NCBI GenBank assembly: GCA_963682175.1
Contig: OY821779.1
Span: 384,501-448,500 of the forward strand
Source of the DNA: Triglochin maritima
Taxonomy: Eukaryota > Streptophyta > Magnoliopsida > Alismatales > Juncaginaceae
Direction: 5' to 3'
DNA: 64,000 nt
The notes beneath the pieces are model-generated. The model was given only the letters and a program-made list of their open reading frames with translations. It had not been told where the DNA came from and did no database searches. Made by a program: the position numbers and the translations under genes. This document shows positions 33,411 to 45,452 of this stretch, piece by piece; the first letter of the stretch is position 1, and each line of letters starts with the position of its first letter.

Positions 33411-33419
33411 TAGAATCTA

Positions 33420-33766
33420 TATACCCATGAAAGTGTTAAAAATCATCATATGTTTTATCTTCTCTAATATCTGCGCTTGTTTTGGTTTATGGCGAAAGTT
33501 TATGTTTAAGTTAATCCCACCAAACTAGTTGCAAAGTTGGTTACAATCAGTTTGGGTCTACGGTCATCAGTTACCAACATAATTACTTTCATGCTTCTCC
33601 AAAAACCAAAACAAAAAATCTTCACAAAAATAATCATCCTTAGAGTTTTTAACATTAATTTGCTCATTGATTAATCTCTTGGAACCAAAATGATGCATCA
33701 TCACCTAAATAGTTCCTTCTTTCAATACAAAAAGAAGTATTTTCTCCACACACAAAAAAATCTAAA
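33420..33766. other. spacer
   Basis: No gene recognised; the right end is the 3' flank of small gene copy C. Confidence 0.4.
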
Positions 33767-34101
33767 CTATTTGGTGTGACATTTGACAATCAAGACCAAA
33801 CTGTTTATGCTTGAAATAATCTTCTTCCTGTATCGGTCTTTCCTTGTTATCTTTTGAGTTTCATAAAGTTCCACCAAAAGATCAATGTAGGTCATCTTCT
33901 TGTCTTTCATTGGTGTGCTGCACTCCAAGAGCTCGAACAATCTAAAATCCTATAAACAAAAACAAACATGTCAATATTTCTCAGTATATTAATTTGTTTC
34001 CTACAATACAAACAAAACAATAAAACAAATAACTCATGCAGTAAAGGTTGAGAAGAAATTGATGTGCTTACACCCATTTTATGGCACTTGGAGATGGACA
34101 T
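33767..34101 (-). CDS. copy C of the small unidentified gene family, two exons
   Basis: Exon 1 (34101-34072) reads MSISKCHKMG to a donor GTAAGC; exon 2 (33949-33767) follows TTTATAG and reads DFRLFELLEC, MTYIDLLVELYETQKI, TRKDRYRKK, then IISSINSLVLIVKC and stops: about 70 residues. The second Met sits at the place of the only Met in copies A and B (ATG, one codon, intron), so either start is possible. A TATA box lies about 90 bp upstream. No lesion is visible. Function unknown; see the copies near 19 and 27 kb. Confidence 0.5.
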
Positions 34102-34185
34102 GATGGTTTTCACATGTGATTGGATCTTCAAACTATGTTTCTTCCCAAGGGAAATGGTGTTGTGTGTTTATGTATTTGCTTGGAA

Positions 34186-34198
34186 GCATATATATAGT
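34186..34198 (-). promoter_or_regulatory. TATA box for small gene copy C
   Basis: The minus strand reads CTATATATATGC about 90 bp upstream of the first ATG of copy C, with a plausible A-rich leader in between. Confidence 0.4.
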
Positions 34199-34804
34199 GG
34201 GCTTGTGGATGAATTTATATGATATATAAATTAAGCTGAGTTTTCAAGGGGATTATTTGCATATATGTGCTGGTAATACATCAATATGTAGCACTATGTC
34301 CTTGTATTCGAATCCCCAAAATTAACCATCCCTTGTAAGCTTTTTTTTGGTGCTTTGATATTGCACTGCGGGATAAATGCACTGACATTCAGCTTATTTG
34401 CTCGAACATGTTTGTTAAAAACGATAAATATACTAGACCGTTAAAAGTCGTCCGTAAATTACTAAAATCGTCTGTGTCAATTACCGTTTTGTCATTCTCT
34501 CATTTCTACTAGTATCTCTCTTCATTTCACTTTACCACCACAACTCTCTCTTCATCTTCATCTTAATCATCAAAAATAATGTCTCGGATGCCAGGAAAAG
34601 AACCAACGAACGCCCCAATGCTCTCGAATATGTTAAAATTTCCAACTTCTATTTCGTAAAAAATATTTAAAAAATTAGGGGACGTCCGCCAGAGCCCCCC
34701 CCCCCCAGTACTTTCGAATATGTTAAATTTCCAACTTCTCTTTCGTAAAATATTAAAAAAAAATCTAATTTGGCTAAGACGTCCCGTTTAAAAAATCTAA
34801 AAAT

Positions 34805-35195
34805 TATACAGTGTGTTATCTCAAATTATTTCAGGTTCCGTTCCAAGATTTCGGTATTAATGGGGTGGATTACAATGAGTTTTTTTGTAAGTCATGAAGC
34901 TTTACCAAATACCACCTCGACAGATCGGTCGAGGGTTTTGCTAACTCTAATCCTAATTATTAACAATATATCAACTAAAACTACTTAAATCCTAACTATT
35001 ATCAAACTATAAACCCCTATATTTAATGGTCAAAAGATTGACACTTGGGAACTTGGGCTTAAGATACATTTGAAATTTTGTAACGACATGTTGAAAATAC
35101 TTAATCACTTACAAAAAAACTCATTGTAATCCAACACGTTACCACCGAAATCTTGCAATGGAACCTGAAATAATTTGAGATAACACACCGTATAA
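34805..35195. repeat. foldback repeat with arms of about 95 bp
   Basis: GTGTGTTATCTCAAATTATT in the left arm (34805-34897) pairs with its inverted copy in the right arm (about 35106-35195); AGATTTCGGT and GATTACAATGAGTTTTTTTG are also shared. The loop is about 210 bp. Left of it (34620-34770) a 55-bp block around TCGAATATGTTAAA occurs twice. Probably a MITE, but no target duplication was found. Confidence 0.6.
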
Positions 35196-35299
35196 ATATA
35201 AGATTTTTTTATTAATTTTTTTTGGACAGAGCGTCTGAGGGCAGTTTACCCAAATTCGTCTTATTCGCCCAAATTTTTATTTTTTAAATTTGTCTTATT

Positions 35300-36414
35300 C
35301 ATACATTTCGCCAAACATTTTCGTGGTGTTAGTACTGGTAAAATGAAGAAAACTTAGACAAAAGTCTAGTTTAAGATACAAGACGAAATTGGTATTAAAT
35401 GGATTGTAAAAGGCAAAATGGTAATTGAAATGTATGATTTAAGTAAAAATAGGACGAAGAATAACAATTCCCTAAATATATTATGATATTTGAAACAAAA
35501 ATAACAATTTCGAATTTCATATAACTCGTCACTAGATAGCCCAATGCACAACCAGTTTTTGAGGGGACTACATACACAATTTGAATCAATACGGTGAAAA
35601 CAACAATACATTATAATCTCCCGAAGTAAGAGTGGATGCTGAGGAATTCTACGTACGCCATAAAAATATACAAGAATATTATTATTATTTATATGTATGA
35701 AGTAAAGGTTTTAGGAATGTAATATAATGTCATCTTTACTCGTAACATTTTCATATATGTCAACCTCGTCATATCAGTACTCTCTCTTTTCGTCACGTCA
35801 GCATGACATTTTTATTCTCTCTCTTTCTACTATTCACTCATCAACCACAACTCACTAATAAAATGTCAACCTAGTCACATCAACACTCACTAACTTCTAT
35901 CTCATTTATTTTCCTCTCATTTTTAATTCCCCACAAGTCTTATTAATTATATCACATGGTTTACGAAAATTAATTATATTACATATTTAAAAAATAATAA
36001 TTACGAAAATGTAATTAAATTTATTACTTTTATCAACATTATTAAACTAATTACCACAATCTTTTTTGTTTTGTTTTTAAAATCAGTTTAAATAATTTTT
36101 TTCAAAATAAGTTTTTTATTTGTTTTAATTTTAATTTATTTTTTAAAATTTTATCTAAGATCGACCCCCAAATGATGTGACGGAAAGAAAATATTACAAA
36201 TTTAGATATTTTTATCCAATATAAAAATATATTTTTCACTATTCAATATAAAAATTATTTATAATTAAATATAAAACAAAACAAACTAAAACAAAACACA
36301 CAAAATGAAATTTAAAAAAATAAAAAACGACCTGATTGTGTAAATGGAAAGCAGACCGCGAGATCCCACAACCCGACGGTCTCCTTCCCATTTTTGTACC
36401 CTAGTTAAGAGGTG
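35300..36414. other. AT-rich spacer with a reversed copy of the GTCGT repeat family
   Basis: About 35770-36400 resembles 23495-23845 in reverse (CACAACCC, GACCTGAT near 36330) but also contains forward-looking ATGATGTGACGG near 36175, so it may be rearranged. No gene recognised. Confidence 0.35.
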
Positions 36415-36446
36415 CAACTAAATGTCAGCAAACTGACATTTAGTTG
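36415..36446. repeat. perfect 14-bp stem, 4-base loop hairpin
   Basis: CAACTAAATGTCAG, loop CAAA, CTGACATTTAGTTG. In RNA it would be a tight stem-loop. It stands at the right edge of the degenerate GTCGT-family sequence. Confidence 0.85.
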
Positions 36447-36969
36447 GGCACGCGTTGAGGGAGCCCTAAGAATCCGTTTGTATGCCCGAGGAAGACCCCG
36501 TCGTTGAAAGAAATTAAGGAGAACTTGGATTATAAAAATGCAGTTGACTTTTATGAAAAAGAGTTATATGTAACTCACAAGTAACATCATTAATGATCAT
36601 GTGTTTGTGTGCTTAACGTAGTCTCTTCAGTGTCCGTAGACGTACGGATGACTTTTCTTTTGATGTTAACTTCCAATTCTTGGGATTCACCAAATTGGTT
36701 TTGGGATGTATCCATTTCTAAAGTGAGAAGTTGAAATCTCCATGTAAACAATTGGGAACTGCACACCAGTTTGGGTCAGAAACTGTGGGGGATAATAATG
36801 GCATGCATGGTTTGAATTATATGGTCCATCTTATTAGATAGAAATTAAACCTCCTTTTAGATCTTGATAATTAATATTGGTCTGGATAGCATAACGTGAT
36901 TTATCTAGTAAGATGCACGTCAGATCAGATCGGCCTACATTGACCACAACGTACGTGTTATTTTTGTTT

Positions 36970-37304
36970 CAAAAGTACTCCAAAACCTCCCACCAACGAA
37001 AAGATAAACATTTGCGTTTCTTATAAACTGAAATGAATAGTATGTCCATTATTTTCATGTCTTTCAACCGTACGAAGTATACCGATTGCAAACACCTTAG
37101 ATACATAACTAAAATCTTTAGCGCCCATAACCAAGTACCATAATATTCCATGAGTTAGAAAGTGAATGTATGAAAGGGATTAGAGAGGGGAAAATTTATG
37201 TCATTGTACATGTGTTTTGCTCTCCAATCATCCGTAAAAGTTTTGTCATTATTTTTGCTGTCACTAGAGGATTCGTCGCTTGATTCCACATCACCCCTAA
37301 AATA
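36970..37304 (-). pseudogene. duplicated 3' fragment of the ZNF830-like gene, left copy
   Basis: The minus strand retains VESSDESSSDSKNNDK and DDWRAKHM, matching the C-terminal codons of the gene ending at 47893 (VESSDESSSESGNADE, DWRAKHL), followed by its 3' flank (TTAGATACATAAC). It breaks off at CACCCCTAAAATAC, where the satellite array begins. The terminal stop codon of the true gene is lost. Confidence 0.75.
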
Positions 37305-40300
37305 CTTACTATTTCTTTATTTATTGAGTCGTCTGATCATACAAAATGAATATTATACGACCAAAATGTAAAACATATATTTTTGATGGTAGATTTTTAG
37401 AAATTTCCATTTTTAACAAAATCCAAATGCTCTTTGTTTCTTCATTTTTGGCAGAAATTTGGCAAACACCCTCAGTTTTTAAAATACTTGTTATTTCTTC
37501 ATTTTTTGGGCGGACTGCTCGTACAACTGAATATTATACGACCAAAATGTTAAACACATGCGTTTGGAGTAGGATATTTAAATTTTTCCTTTTTAGCAAA
37601 ATCCAAAGACTATAACTCACGAAATTCGCAAAAACCCTCAGTTTTTAAAATACTCACTATTTCTTTATTTTTTAAGCGGTTTGATCATAGAAAAGAATAT
37701 TATACGACCAAAATGTTAAACATATGTTTCTAAAAGGAGAGTTTTAGATTTTCTCATTTTAGCAAAATCCAAGGGTTATAACTCACAAATTTTGGGAAAA
37801 ATCCTGAGTTTTTAAAATTATCGTTATTTCTTTATCTTTTTGGCGGTCTGATGATACAAACGAATATTATAACTTGAAAATGTAAAACATATGTGTCGGA
37901 AGGGATTTTTTTAGATTTCTCCCATTTTAACAAAATTAAAAACTCATAGCTCACGAAATTCGGAGAAAACCCTCAATTTTTAAATACTCATTATTTCTTC
38001 ATTTTTCAGGCAGACTGCTCATGCAACTGAATACTATACGACCAAAATGTTAAACATATGCGTTTGGAGGGAGATATTTAATTATTTTTCTTTTTTTAGC
38101 AAAATCCAAAGGCTATATAGATCACGAAAATTTGCAAAAAACTATATTTTTAAAATACTCATTATTTCTTTATTTTTTGAGCGGTCTGGCCATAGAAATT
38201 AATATTATACGACCAAAATGTTAAACAAATATTTCTGAAGGGAGATTTTTAGATTTTTCCCTTTTTAGAAAAAATCACGAAATTTGTTAAAATCCTTCAG
38301 TTTTTAAAGTACTCGTTATTTTCCTTTTTTTAGCCGACTGATCATACAAATAAATAATATAAGACAAAAATCATAAACATATGTGTTTGCAGTGAGATCT
38401 TTAGATTTTCCCCATTTCAGAAAATCCAAAAACTCTCAAAATTTAGGGAAACCCCTCAGTTTTTAAAATTATCGCAATTTTTTTATTTTTTGGGTGGTCT
38501 GATGATACAAATGAATATTATAACCTAAAAATATTAAACATATTTGTCGGAAGAGAGAATTTTAGATTTCTCCCCTTTAGCAAAATCCAAAGACAATACC
38601 TCACTATTTCTTTATTTTTTGAGCTGACTGATCATAAAAATGAATATTATACGACGAAAAGGTTAAACATATGCATTTGAAGAGAGATTTTTATATTTTT
38701 CCATTTTTATGAAAATCCAGAAATTATAGCTCACGAAATTTGGGAAAACCCCTTAGTTTTAAAATTATCGCTATTTATTAATTTATTGGGCGGTATGATG
38801 ATACAAATGAATATTATAGTTTGAAAATGTTAAACATATGTGTTTCGAAGGAGTTATTTAGATTTTAAACCCTAAACTATTCCTATATTCCTAAATTGAA
38901 GGTAGATATCTAGATTTTTCTTTTTTTAGCAAAATCCAAATGCTATATAGCTCACGAAATTTTGGGAAAACACTCAGTTTTTAAAATTATCTCTATTTCT
39001 TTATATTTTGGGCGGTCTGCTCATACAGCATAATATTATATGACCGCAATGTTAAAAAATATGCGTGTGGAGGGTGATATTTTGATTTTTCCATTTTTAG
39101 CAAAATCCAAAGGTATATCTCACGAAATTTTGCAAAAAAACTCAGTTTTTGAAATACTCATTATTTCTTTATTTTTTGAGAGGTCTGATCATGAAAATGA
39201 ATATTATACGACCAAAATGTTAAACATATGTTTCTCAAGGGAGAGTTTTAGATTTTTTTTCCATTTTAGCATAATCCAAAGACTATAATAGCTCACGAAA
39301 TTTGCGAAAAAGCATTAGTTTTTAAAATACTCATTATTTCTGTATTTATTGAGCGGTATAATCATATAAATGAATATTATACAACCAAAATGTTAAACAT
39401 ATTTTTCTGAAGGTAGATTTTAATATTTTTCACTTTTTAGCAAAATCAAAAGGCTTAGCTCACGAAATTTGTTAAAAAACCCTCAGGTTTTAAAATACTC
39501 ACTATTCCTTTATTTCTTGGGCGGTCTGATGATACAAATGAATATTATAACTTGAAAATGTTAAACATATGCGTTTGGAGGGAGTTATTTAGATTTTTTG
39601 CTTTTATAGAAAAATCGAAAGACTATAGCTCATGGAATTTTATATAAACACCCAGTTTTTAAAATACTCACTATTTCTTTATTTTTTGAGCGTGCCGATC
39701 ATACAAATGAATATTATACGACCAAAATGTCAAACACATGTTTCTGAAGGTGGATTTTTAGATTTTTGCCCTTTTAGCAAAATTCAAGGACTATGACTCA
39801 CGAATTTGGGAAAACACTTAGTTTTTAAAATACACATTATTTCTTCATTTTTTGGGCGCACTGCTTATACAACTGAATGTTATACGACTAAAATGTTAAA
39901 CATATGTTTCCGAAGGTAGATTGTTAGATATTTTTCCCTTTTAGAAAAATCTAGATGTTATAGCTCACGAAATTTGACAAAAACCCTTAGTTTTTAAAAT
40001 TGTCACTCTTTTTCTTTATGTTTTGAGCGGTCTAATCATACAAATGAATATTATACGACCACAATTTTAAACATATGTTTATGAAGGTGGATTTTAATAT
40101 TTTTCAATTTTTAGCAAAATCCAAAGGCTATATAGCTCACAAAATTTATTAAAAACCCTCAGTTTTTAAAATACTCACTAATCCTTTATTTTTTTGACGG
40201 TCTGATGATATAAATTAATATTATAACTTGAAAATGTTAAACATATGTGTCGGAAGAGAGATTTTTAGATTTCTCCCCTTTTAGCAAATTCTGAAGGCTA

Positions 40301-40880
40301 TATATCTCACGAAATTTTTGCGAAAACCCCTCTGTTTTTAAAATACTCATTATTTCTTTATTTATTGAGCCGACCGATCATACAAATGAATATTATACGA
40401 CCAAAATGTTAAACATATGTTTCTGAAGATAGATTTTTAGTTTTTTTTCCTTTTAGAAAAATCCAAAGACTATACGAAATTTGACAAAAACTCTCAGTTT
40501 TTAAAATTATTACTATTTCTTTATTTTTTGAGCGGTCTGATTATACAAATGAATATTATATGACCAAAATATTAAACATATATTTCTGAAAGTAGATTTT
40601 TAGATTTTGTTTTTCATTTTTAGCAAAATCCAAAGACTATTGGCTCACAAAAATTCGGGAAAACCCTCAATTTTTAATATACACATTATTTCTTAATTTT
40701 TTGAGTCGACTGATCATACAAATGAATATTATACGACGAAAATGTTAAACATATGCGTTTAAAGAGAGAGATTTAGAAAAAAAAATATTTTTAGCAAAAA
40801 TCCAAAAACTATGGCTTACGTAATTTAAAAAACCCTCGATTTTTAAAATTATTCCTATTTCTTTTTTTCTTTTTTTTTCA
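37305..40880. repeat. array of about 21 degenerate repeats averaging 169 bp
   Basis: The marker GCGGTCTGATCATACAAATG (with variants) recurs at about 37331, 37507, 37675, 37853, 38012, 38180, 38331, 38494, 38622, 38796, 39013, 39180, 39352, 39525, 39690, 39860, 40025, 40198, 40370, 40530 and 40705. Each unit also has TATTATACGACCAAAATGTT, AAACATATG, TTTTAGCAAAATCCAAA, GCTCACGAAATTT and CTCAGTTTTTAAAATACTCA. Three unit types alternate (TGATCAT...ACGACC; TGATGAT...AACTTG; CTGCTCAT...ACGACC). AT-rich and non-coding. Confidence 0.9.
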
Positions 40881-40886
40881 CAAGTA

Positions 40887-41500
40887 CTCCAAAACCTCAC
40901 ACCAACAAAAAGCTAAACCTTTGCGTTTCTTATAAACTGAAATGAATAGTATGTCCATTATTTTCATGTCCAACTGTACGAAGTATACGGATTGCAAACA
41001 CCTTAGATGCATAATTAAAATCATGGCGCGCAGAACCAAGTACTATAACATTCCATGAGTTAGAATGTGAATGTATGAAATGGATTAGAGAGAGGAAAAT
41101 TTATGTCATTGTATATGTGTTTTGCTCTCCAATCATCCGTAAAAGTTTCGTCAGTATTTTCGCTGTCACCAGAGAATTCGTCGCTTGATTCCACCTCACC
41201 CCAAAATGCTAGAGGTGGTTAATTGTTTAATTTTTGGCAAGGCGTGTGGCCGGCTTTAACCTCTATAAGTCTCTTCTTTACCATTTCCACCTGCTCTCGA
41301 TCTGTATTGCCTGAGACGTACAAGATTGCATTCGAATTTTAAAATCAGAGCAAAATTGTTTGCCTAAAGTGCTGAAGTGAACGAACATATATAAGCTAAT
41401 TATTAAAACTGGACAAGCTAGGAAGCTTGTTGATCAGAACTTACTGTTGCTCGAGGGACTCATACTCCTCTCTGATCTCAGCAGCATCAACCTAACCTAT
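40887..41500 (-). pseudogene. duplicated 3' fragment of the ZNF830-like gene, right copy
   Basis: 40887-41212 repeats the left copy (36970-37304) and then continues into sequence matching exon 7 (QVEMVKKRLIEVKA on minus, about 41215-41290, broken by small indels) and exon 6 (IDAAEIREEYESLEQ-like, about 41440-41500). No open frame spans it. Confidence 0.75.
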
Positions 41501-41851
41501 TGCAATTGAGCGACATCAAACAAACAGAAGATTTTAGCAAAATATTGTCAAAAAACCAAAGATTGTGATTCCCAAAAGCAAACCAAAGATTTTCTTGAGA
41601 GAAAACGGGAAGGGAAAAACACACATCGCATGGAATGAGAGCTCCACAGACAATAACACCAAATCATCGCTGGATTTTCTTAAGTACAAGTGAAGATTTT
41701 CTGGCATATTGGTCCCTTGTATAATTTGTTATTGTGCGTGGATCAGGTTTTGGGCAGGTAAAAGGTTAAGGGGAAAAACATTTATATTCCAAAATGGTCA
41801 TTCGGTGCTTCACTACGAATCAACTTTTGTCTGACTTCTTGCTTGCTTTAG
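41501..41851. other. spacer
   Basis: No exon recognised apart from the acceptor leading to 41852. Confidence 0.35.
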
Positions 41852-41947
<96 letters not shown>

Positions 41948-42560
41948 CTGGGGCAATACCCTAAAGCTCAACATTTGAAACGGATGCAGTAACCAGTTTA
42001 ATTTGTAGATGGTTAGGAGTGAGTGGCCATCGATGTTTTTCAACCCCAGTAGATGGATTTCTTACTTCTCCATCTTAAATGCATATTTTACTTCTGATTT
42101 ATGAATAACCATCCAAACTTATTTAGGCCGTGTTCTTTATATGTTGTAGTGTTAATGGCATGATGCTATCATTTAGAATTCATCAAATTTCTTTTGGCCA
42201 GACTCGTAATTTGTCTTACAGAAGTGCAGGTCTAAACCAGGCAGCATTCTAAGCTCCAGTCAGTATAAACTAAGATGAAATATAGGCTCGGGGGGGGGGG
42301 GGGGGGGGGGGGGGGGATTTTGTACTTCTACTCGCAAGGAAAAGCAAGAGCGTTCATTTTAAATATTATAAATGTTTAATCATCAAAGATTGGGCTTGCT
42401 ATTGATAGGAAAAAAATCATCATTGTTTGAGTATATCTGAATTGTGGAGTTAGAATAAGGACTTGGAATTTAGATAGGTAATGTACTGAAACAGTGAAAA
42501 TTTTAAAATTTATCAACAAGAGATCCCAAGGAATAAATCTCAAAAGTGCGGAAACGTTAC
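41948..42560. other. spacer containing a poly-G run
   Basis: Apart from the poly-G tract no feature is recognised. Confidence 0.4.
42290..42316 (+). repeat. homopolymer of 27 G
   Basis: An uninterrupted run of 27 guanines in otherwise AT-rich DNA, just after TATAGGCTC. The exact length is not trustworthy in any assembly. Confidence 0.85.
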
Positions 42561-42564
42561 TCAT

Positions 42565-43440
42565 AAAATAACCAAGAGGTGTACCTTATTACATCAGAGT
42601 TGTCAAAATTTACGACTTCAACAAGTACAAGGAAGTATAAATACAAGCAGTCGTACAACCTAAGAAAATACGATAGAGGATCCGATCTCAGAGTGCTCTC
42701 GTCCTCGGTCGTCACCCGTCAGAACCTACTGCGGTCCTGAAATGCAAATATAACAAAAATACTTGAGTTTCCATATGGAAATCCCGTATACCAAGCTCGC
42801 ATACCTGCATGTTAAGTACAAATGAAATGAACCTATCATACTATTATGACATGACAAGATATAATGCAATCAATAAACATATCCCTCCAGTGGAAATAAA
42901 TGACATCTGTCTCAGACCCCATTAACGGGTCTCCCACAGAGACCTACCGTAGGCATAAATGGTCTTACGGAGAGTATGCAACGCACCCCACACGCGACTA
43001 CACTAATCATGGGGTTTGGTAAAGGGTGCCCGCACTTCCGTGTCAGTAGAATCAGTTGAAACTTGAGGTCAACACCTCACCAACGGACTGGTTGTGCCAC
43101 AACAGTCGCAATACATGGTTGTGCCACAACCAAACTACTTGTCGCAATCACCGACTTGAGGTCCACTCACATGGTTGTGCCACAACCAAACTACTTGTCG
43201 CAATACATCGTCGGACAGTCACCGCCGCCATCAAAATCACGCGGTCCTCTCCGTCGCCACATGGTCGTGTAGAGTAATCCTCAGCTGGCTCTCTCAGGAA
43301 AGGCTACCAATAGTGCCACCATCAAGGTCATGTGTGTCACATCATCACCCTCATGACCAAACGATCGAATCGGTAGCCTACAGGCCGACAGATTGACTCA
43401 TCCGGATCCAAGTCCATAGGGTCATCCGGAAATCCGTCCA
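42565..43440 (-). repeat. degenerate gypsy-type LTR sequence
   Basis: Read on the minus strand it has the order seen in the solo LTR at 24.4-26.5 kb: a stretch with TGGTATACGGGATTTCCATA, a 'GGAAACTCA'-like region and a repeated central part. GGTTGTGCCACAACCAAACT occurs twice (near 43117 and 43175). The limits are unclear. Confidence 0.5.
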
Positions 43441-43590
43441 GAAATTTTGTCCCTTCGTCTAGAAATCGTGTCCCTCAATTCGCAGTTGCGTCCCTCAGTT
43501 TGGAAATCACGTCCCTGAGTCTACAGTTGTGTTCCTTAGTTCGACCATCGCGTCCCTAAGTTCGAAATATTGCCCCTCCATCTGGACATG
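43440..43590 (+). repeat. arm of an inverted repeat built of CGTCCCT words
   Basis: Words such as AATCGTGTCCCTCAATTCGC and CAGTTGCGTCCCTCAGTTTG recur about every 30 bp and reappear inverted at 44250-44420 (GAGGAACGCAACTGCGATTT). Confidence 0.65.
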
Positions 43591-44218
43591 TTGTCCCTCT
43601 ATCCAGAAGTGTTGTCTCTCCTTCCAGAAGTGTTGTCTCCTCATCCAGAAGTTTTGTTCATCCTTTCAACACTCCACACAAAACCCGACCACCCTTGCAC
43701 AGACCATCAGCTAGCCCGACGTCCGACAGAGACATACCACTCCAGCGGTCCACCGATTGCCCCTCATCGTCGACAAGGCCTCCGGCCGGCCGCCGACGAG
43801 ACATCACTCACACCTTGTGTGAATTAAAATGTAAACTTGGCATACCTTCCTTCTTACGATTGTCAACGATTGTCGGAGCTCCCCCCGCAACCTTCTTCAA
43901 TCAGCAATTTGGAGGTCGGTCTCTTACGTCACCTCCACGCCTACCTACCTTCTCCACACACTTTTCAATAAATGGTAATATTTCATAATTGATTTATTTG
44001 TTCAGACAATATGTATTTCAGAATCATGTAAGATGCATCTTAGTATTATTATAATCATGTAAGATGCATAAATGCATAACGTGCACCAACTTATTCTGAA
44101 AAAATAAACCAATGAACAAAAGCCTAGTATTGAACGTTGCAACCTAGTACCGAACGTGATGACCACTAGTCCATCACACAAGATCACTAAATTAATGGTG
44201 GAACTTTCAGATGATAAA
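43590..44218 (+). repeat. first copy of an about 630-bp direct duplication
   Basis: Shares TCCAGAAGTGTTGTC, ACCATCAGCTAGCCCGAC, TCACACCTTGTGTGAATTAA, ATCAGCAATT and GAACGTTGCAACCTAGTACC, in order, with 44453-45083. Probably part of a rearranged LTR element. Confidence 0.8.
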
Positions 44219-44249
44219 AAGTCCCAAGGGGAAAAAAGTGAACACGAGC

Positions 44250-44420
44250 AAAAGGGTCTCGAACTGAGGAACGTGATGGCCGAACTAAGGGACGTGATGG
44301 CCGAACTAAGGAACACAACTGTATACTCAGGGACACGATTGCCAAACTGAGGAACGCAACTGCGATTTGAGAGACACGATTGCTAGACGAAGGGACAGAA
44401 TTTCTGGACGGATTTCTCAA
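44250..44420 (-). repeat. second arm of the CGTCCCT inverted repeat
   Basis: Inverted relative to 43440-43590; lies between the two copies of the 630-bp duplication. Confidence 0.6.
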
Positions 44421-44452
44421 CAGCTTTCTGGATGAATTTCTGGACTTGTTGT

Positions 44453-45083
44453 CTCTCCATCTGACCATGTTGTCCCTCTATCCAGAAGTGTTGTCCCTCC
44501 TTCCAGAAGTGTTGTCTTCCCATCCAAAAGTGTTGTCCCCCCATCCAGAAGTTTTGTTCATCCTTTCAACACTCTACACAAAACCTGACCACCCTTGCAC
44601 GGACCATCAGCTAGCCCGACATCCGACAGAGACAGACCACTCCAGCGGCCCACCGGCCACCCCTCGTTCGTCGGCAAGGCCTCCAGCCGCCCGCCGGCGA
44701 GACACCCCTCACACCTTGTGTGAATTAAAATGTAAAGTTGGCATACCTTCCTTCTCACGATTGTCGACGATTGTCGGAGCTCCCGCTGCAACCTTCTTCA
44801 ATCAGCAATTCAGACGTCGGTCTCTTACGTCACCTCCACGCCTACCTACCTTCTCCACACACATTTCAATAAATGGCAATATTTCATAATTAATTTATTT
44901 GTTCAGGCAATATGTATTTCAGATTCATGTAAGATGCATAAATCATAACGTGCACCAACTTATTCTGAAAAAATTAAACCAATGAACAAAAGCCTAGTAT
45001 TGAACGTTGCAACCTAGTACCGAACGTGATGACCACCAGTTCATCACACAAGATCACTAAATTAATGGTGGAACGTTCAGAAG
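44453..45083 (+). repeat. second copy of the about 630-bp direct duplication
   Basis: Same order of sequence blocks as 43590-44218, offset by about 865 bp, with visible point differences and small indels. Confidence 0.8.
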
Positions 45084-45279
45084 ATAAAATTTCATTTTTC
45101 AATCTTCACAAGCTTTTGAATCAATAAGCATGTTTCTCACAACCTAATTACCGGCCATTTGTAGCAGACCGCCAACCATTCACAACCGAAGATAACCATC
45201 CCAACATACATTTCTTCGTCAAACTCTCAATTTCTTCCTTCATTTGCTTTATTTTATCTTCTTTTTTCCTTAAAAGCAG

Positions 45280-45452
45280 TTCCAACGGTCTCTAATTTTG
45301 CAACATAGGCTCGAATTGCCTCATTCTCAGGAAAATCTACAATAACACTAGCCTCGCCTCGCCCGAACATAACTCGCCCACTAGGTTTTTAAGTGCACGA
45401 AGAGTTTGCTTTCCTGGAGACTCTGCATTCAAAGGGCTTGCTCTGCCATCTT
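45280..45452 (-). other. exon-like segment present in three copies
   Basis: The minus strand reads VDFPENEAIRAYVAKLE and nearby KQTLRALKNLVGEL-like sequence. Related sequence lies at about 45825-45880 and 47025-47150 (SDTADFPENEAIRAYV). It looks like duplicated coding exons of an unrecognised gene; none is part of a complete reading frame here. Confidence 0.35.
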
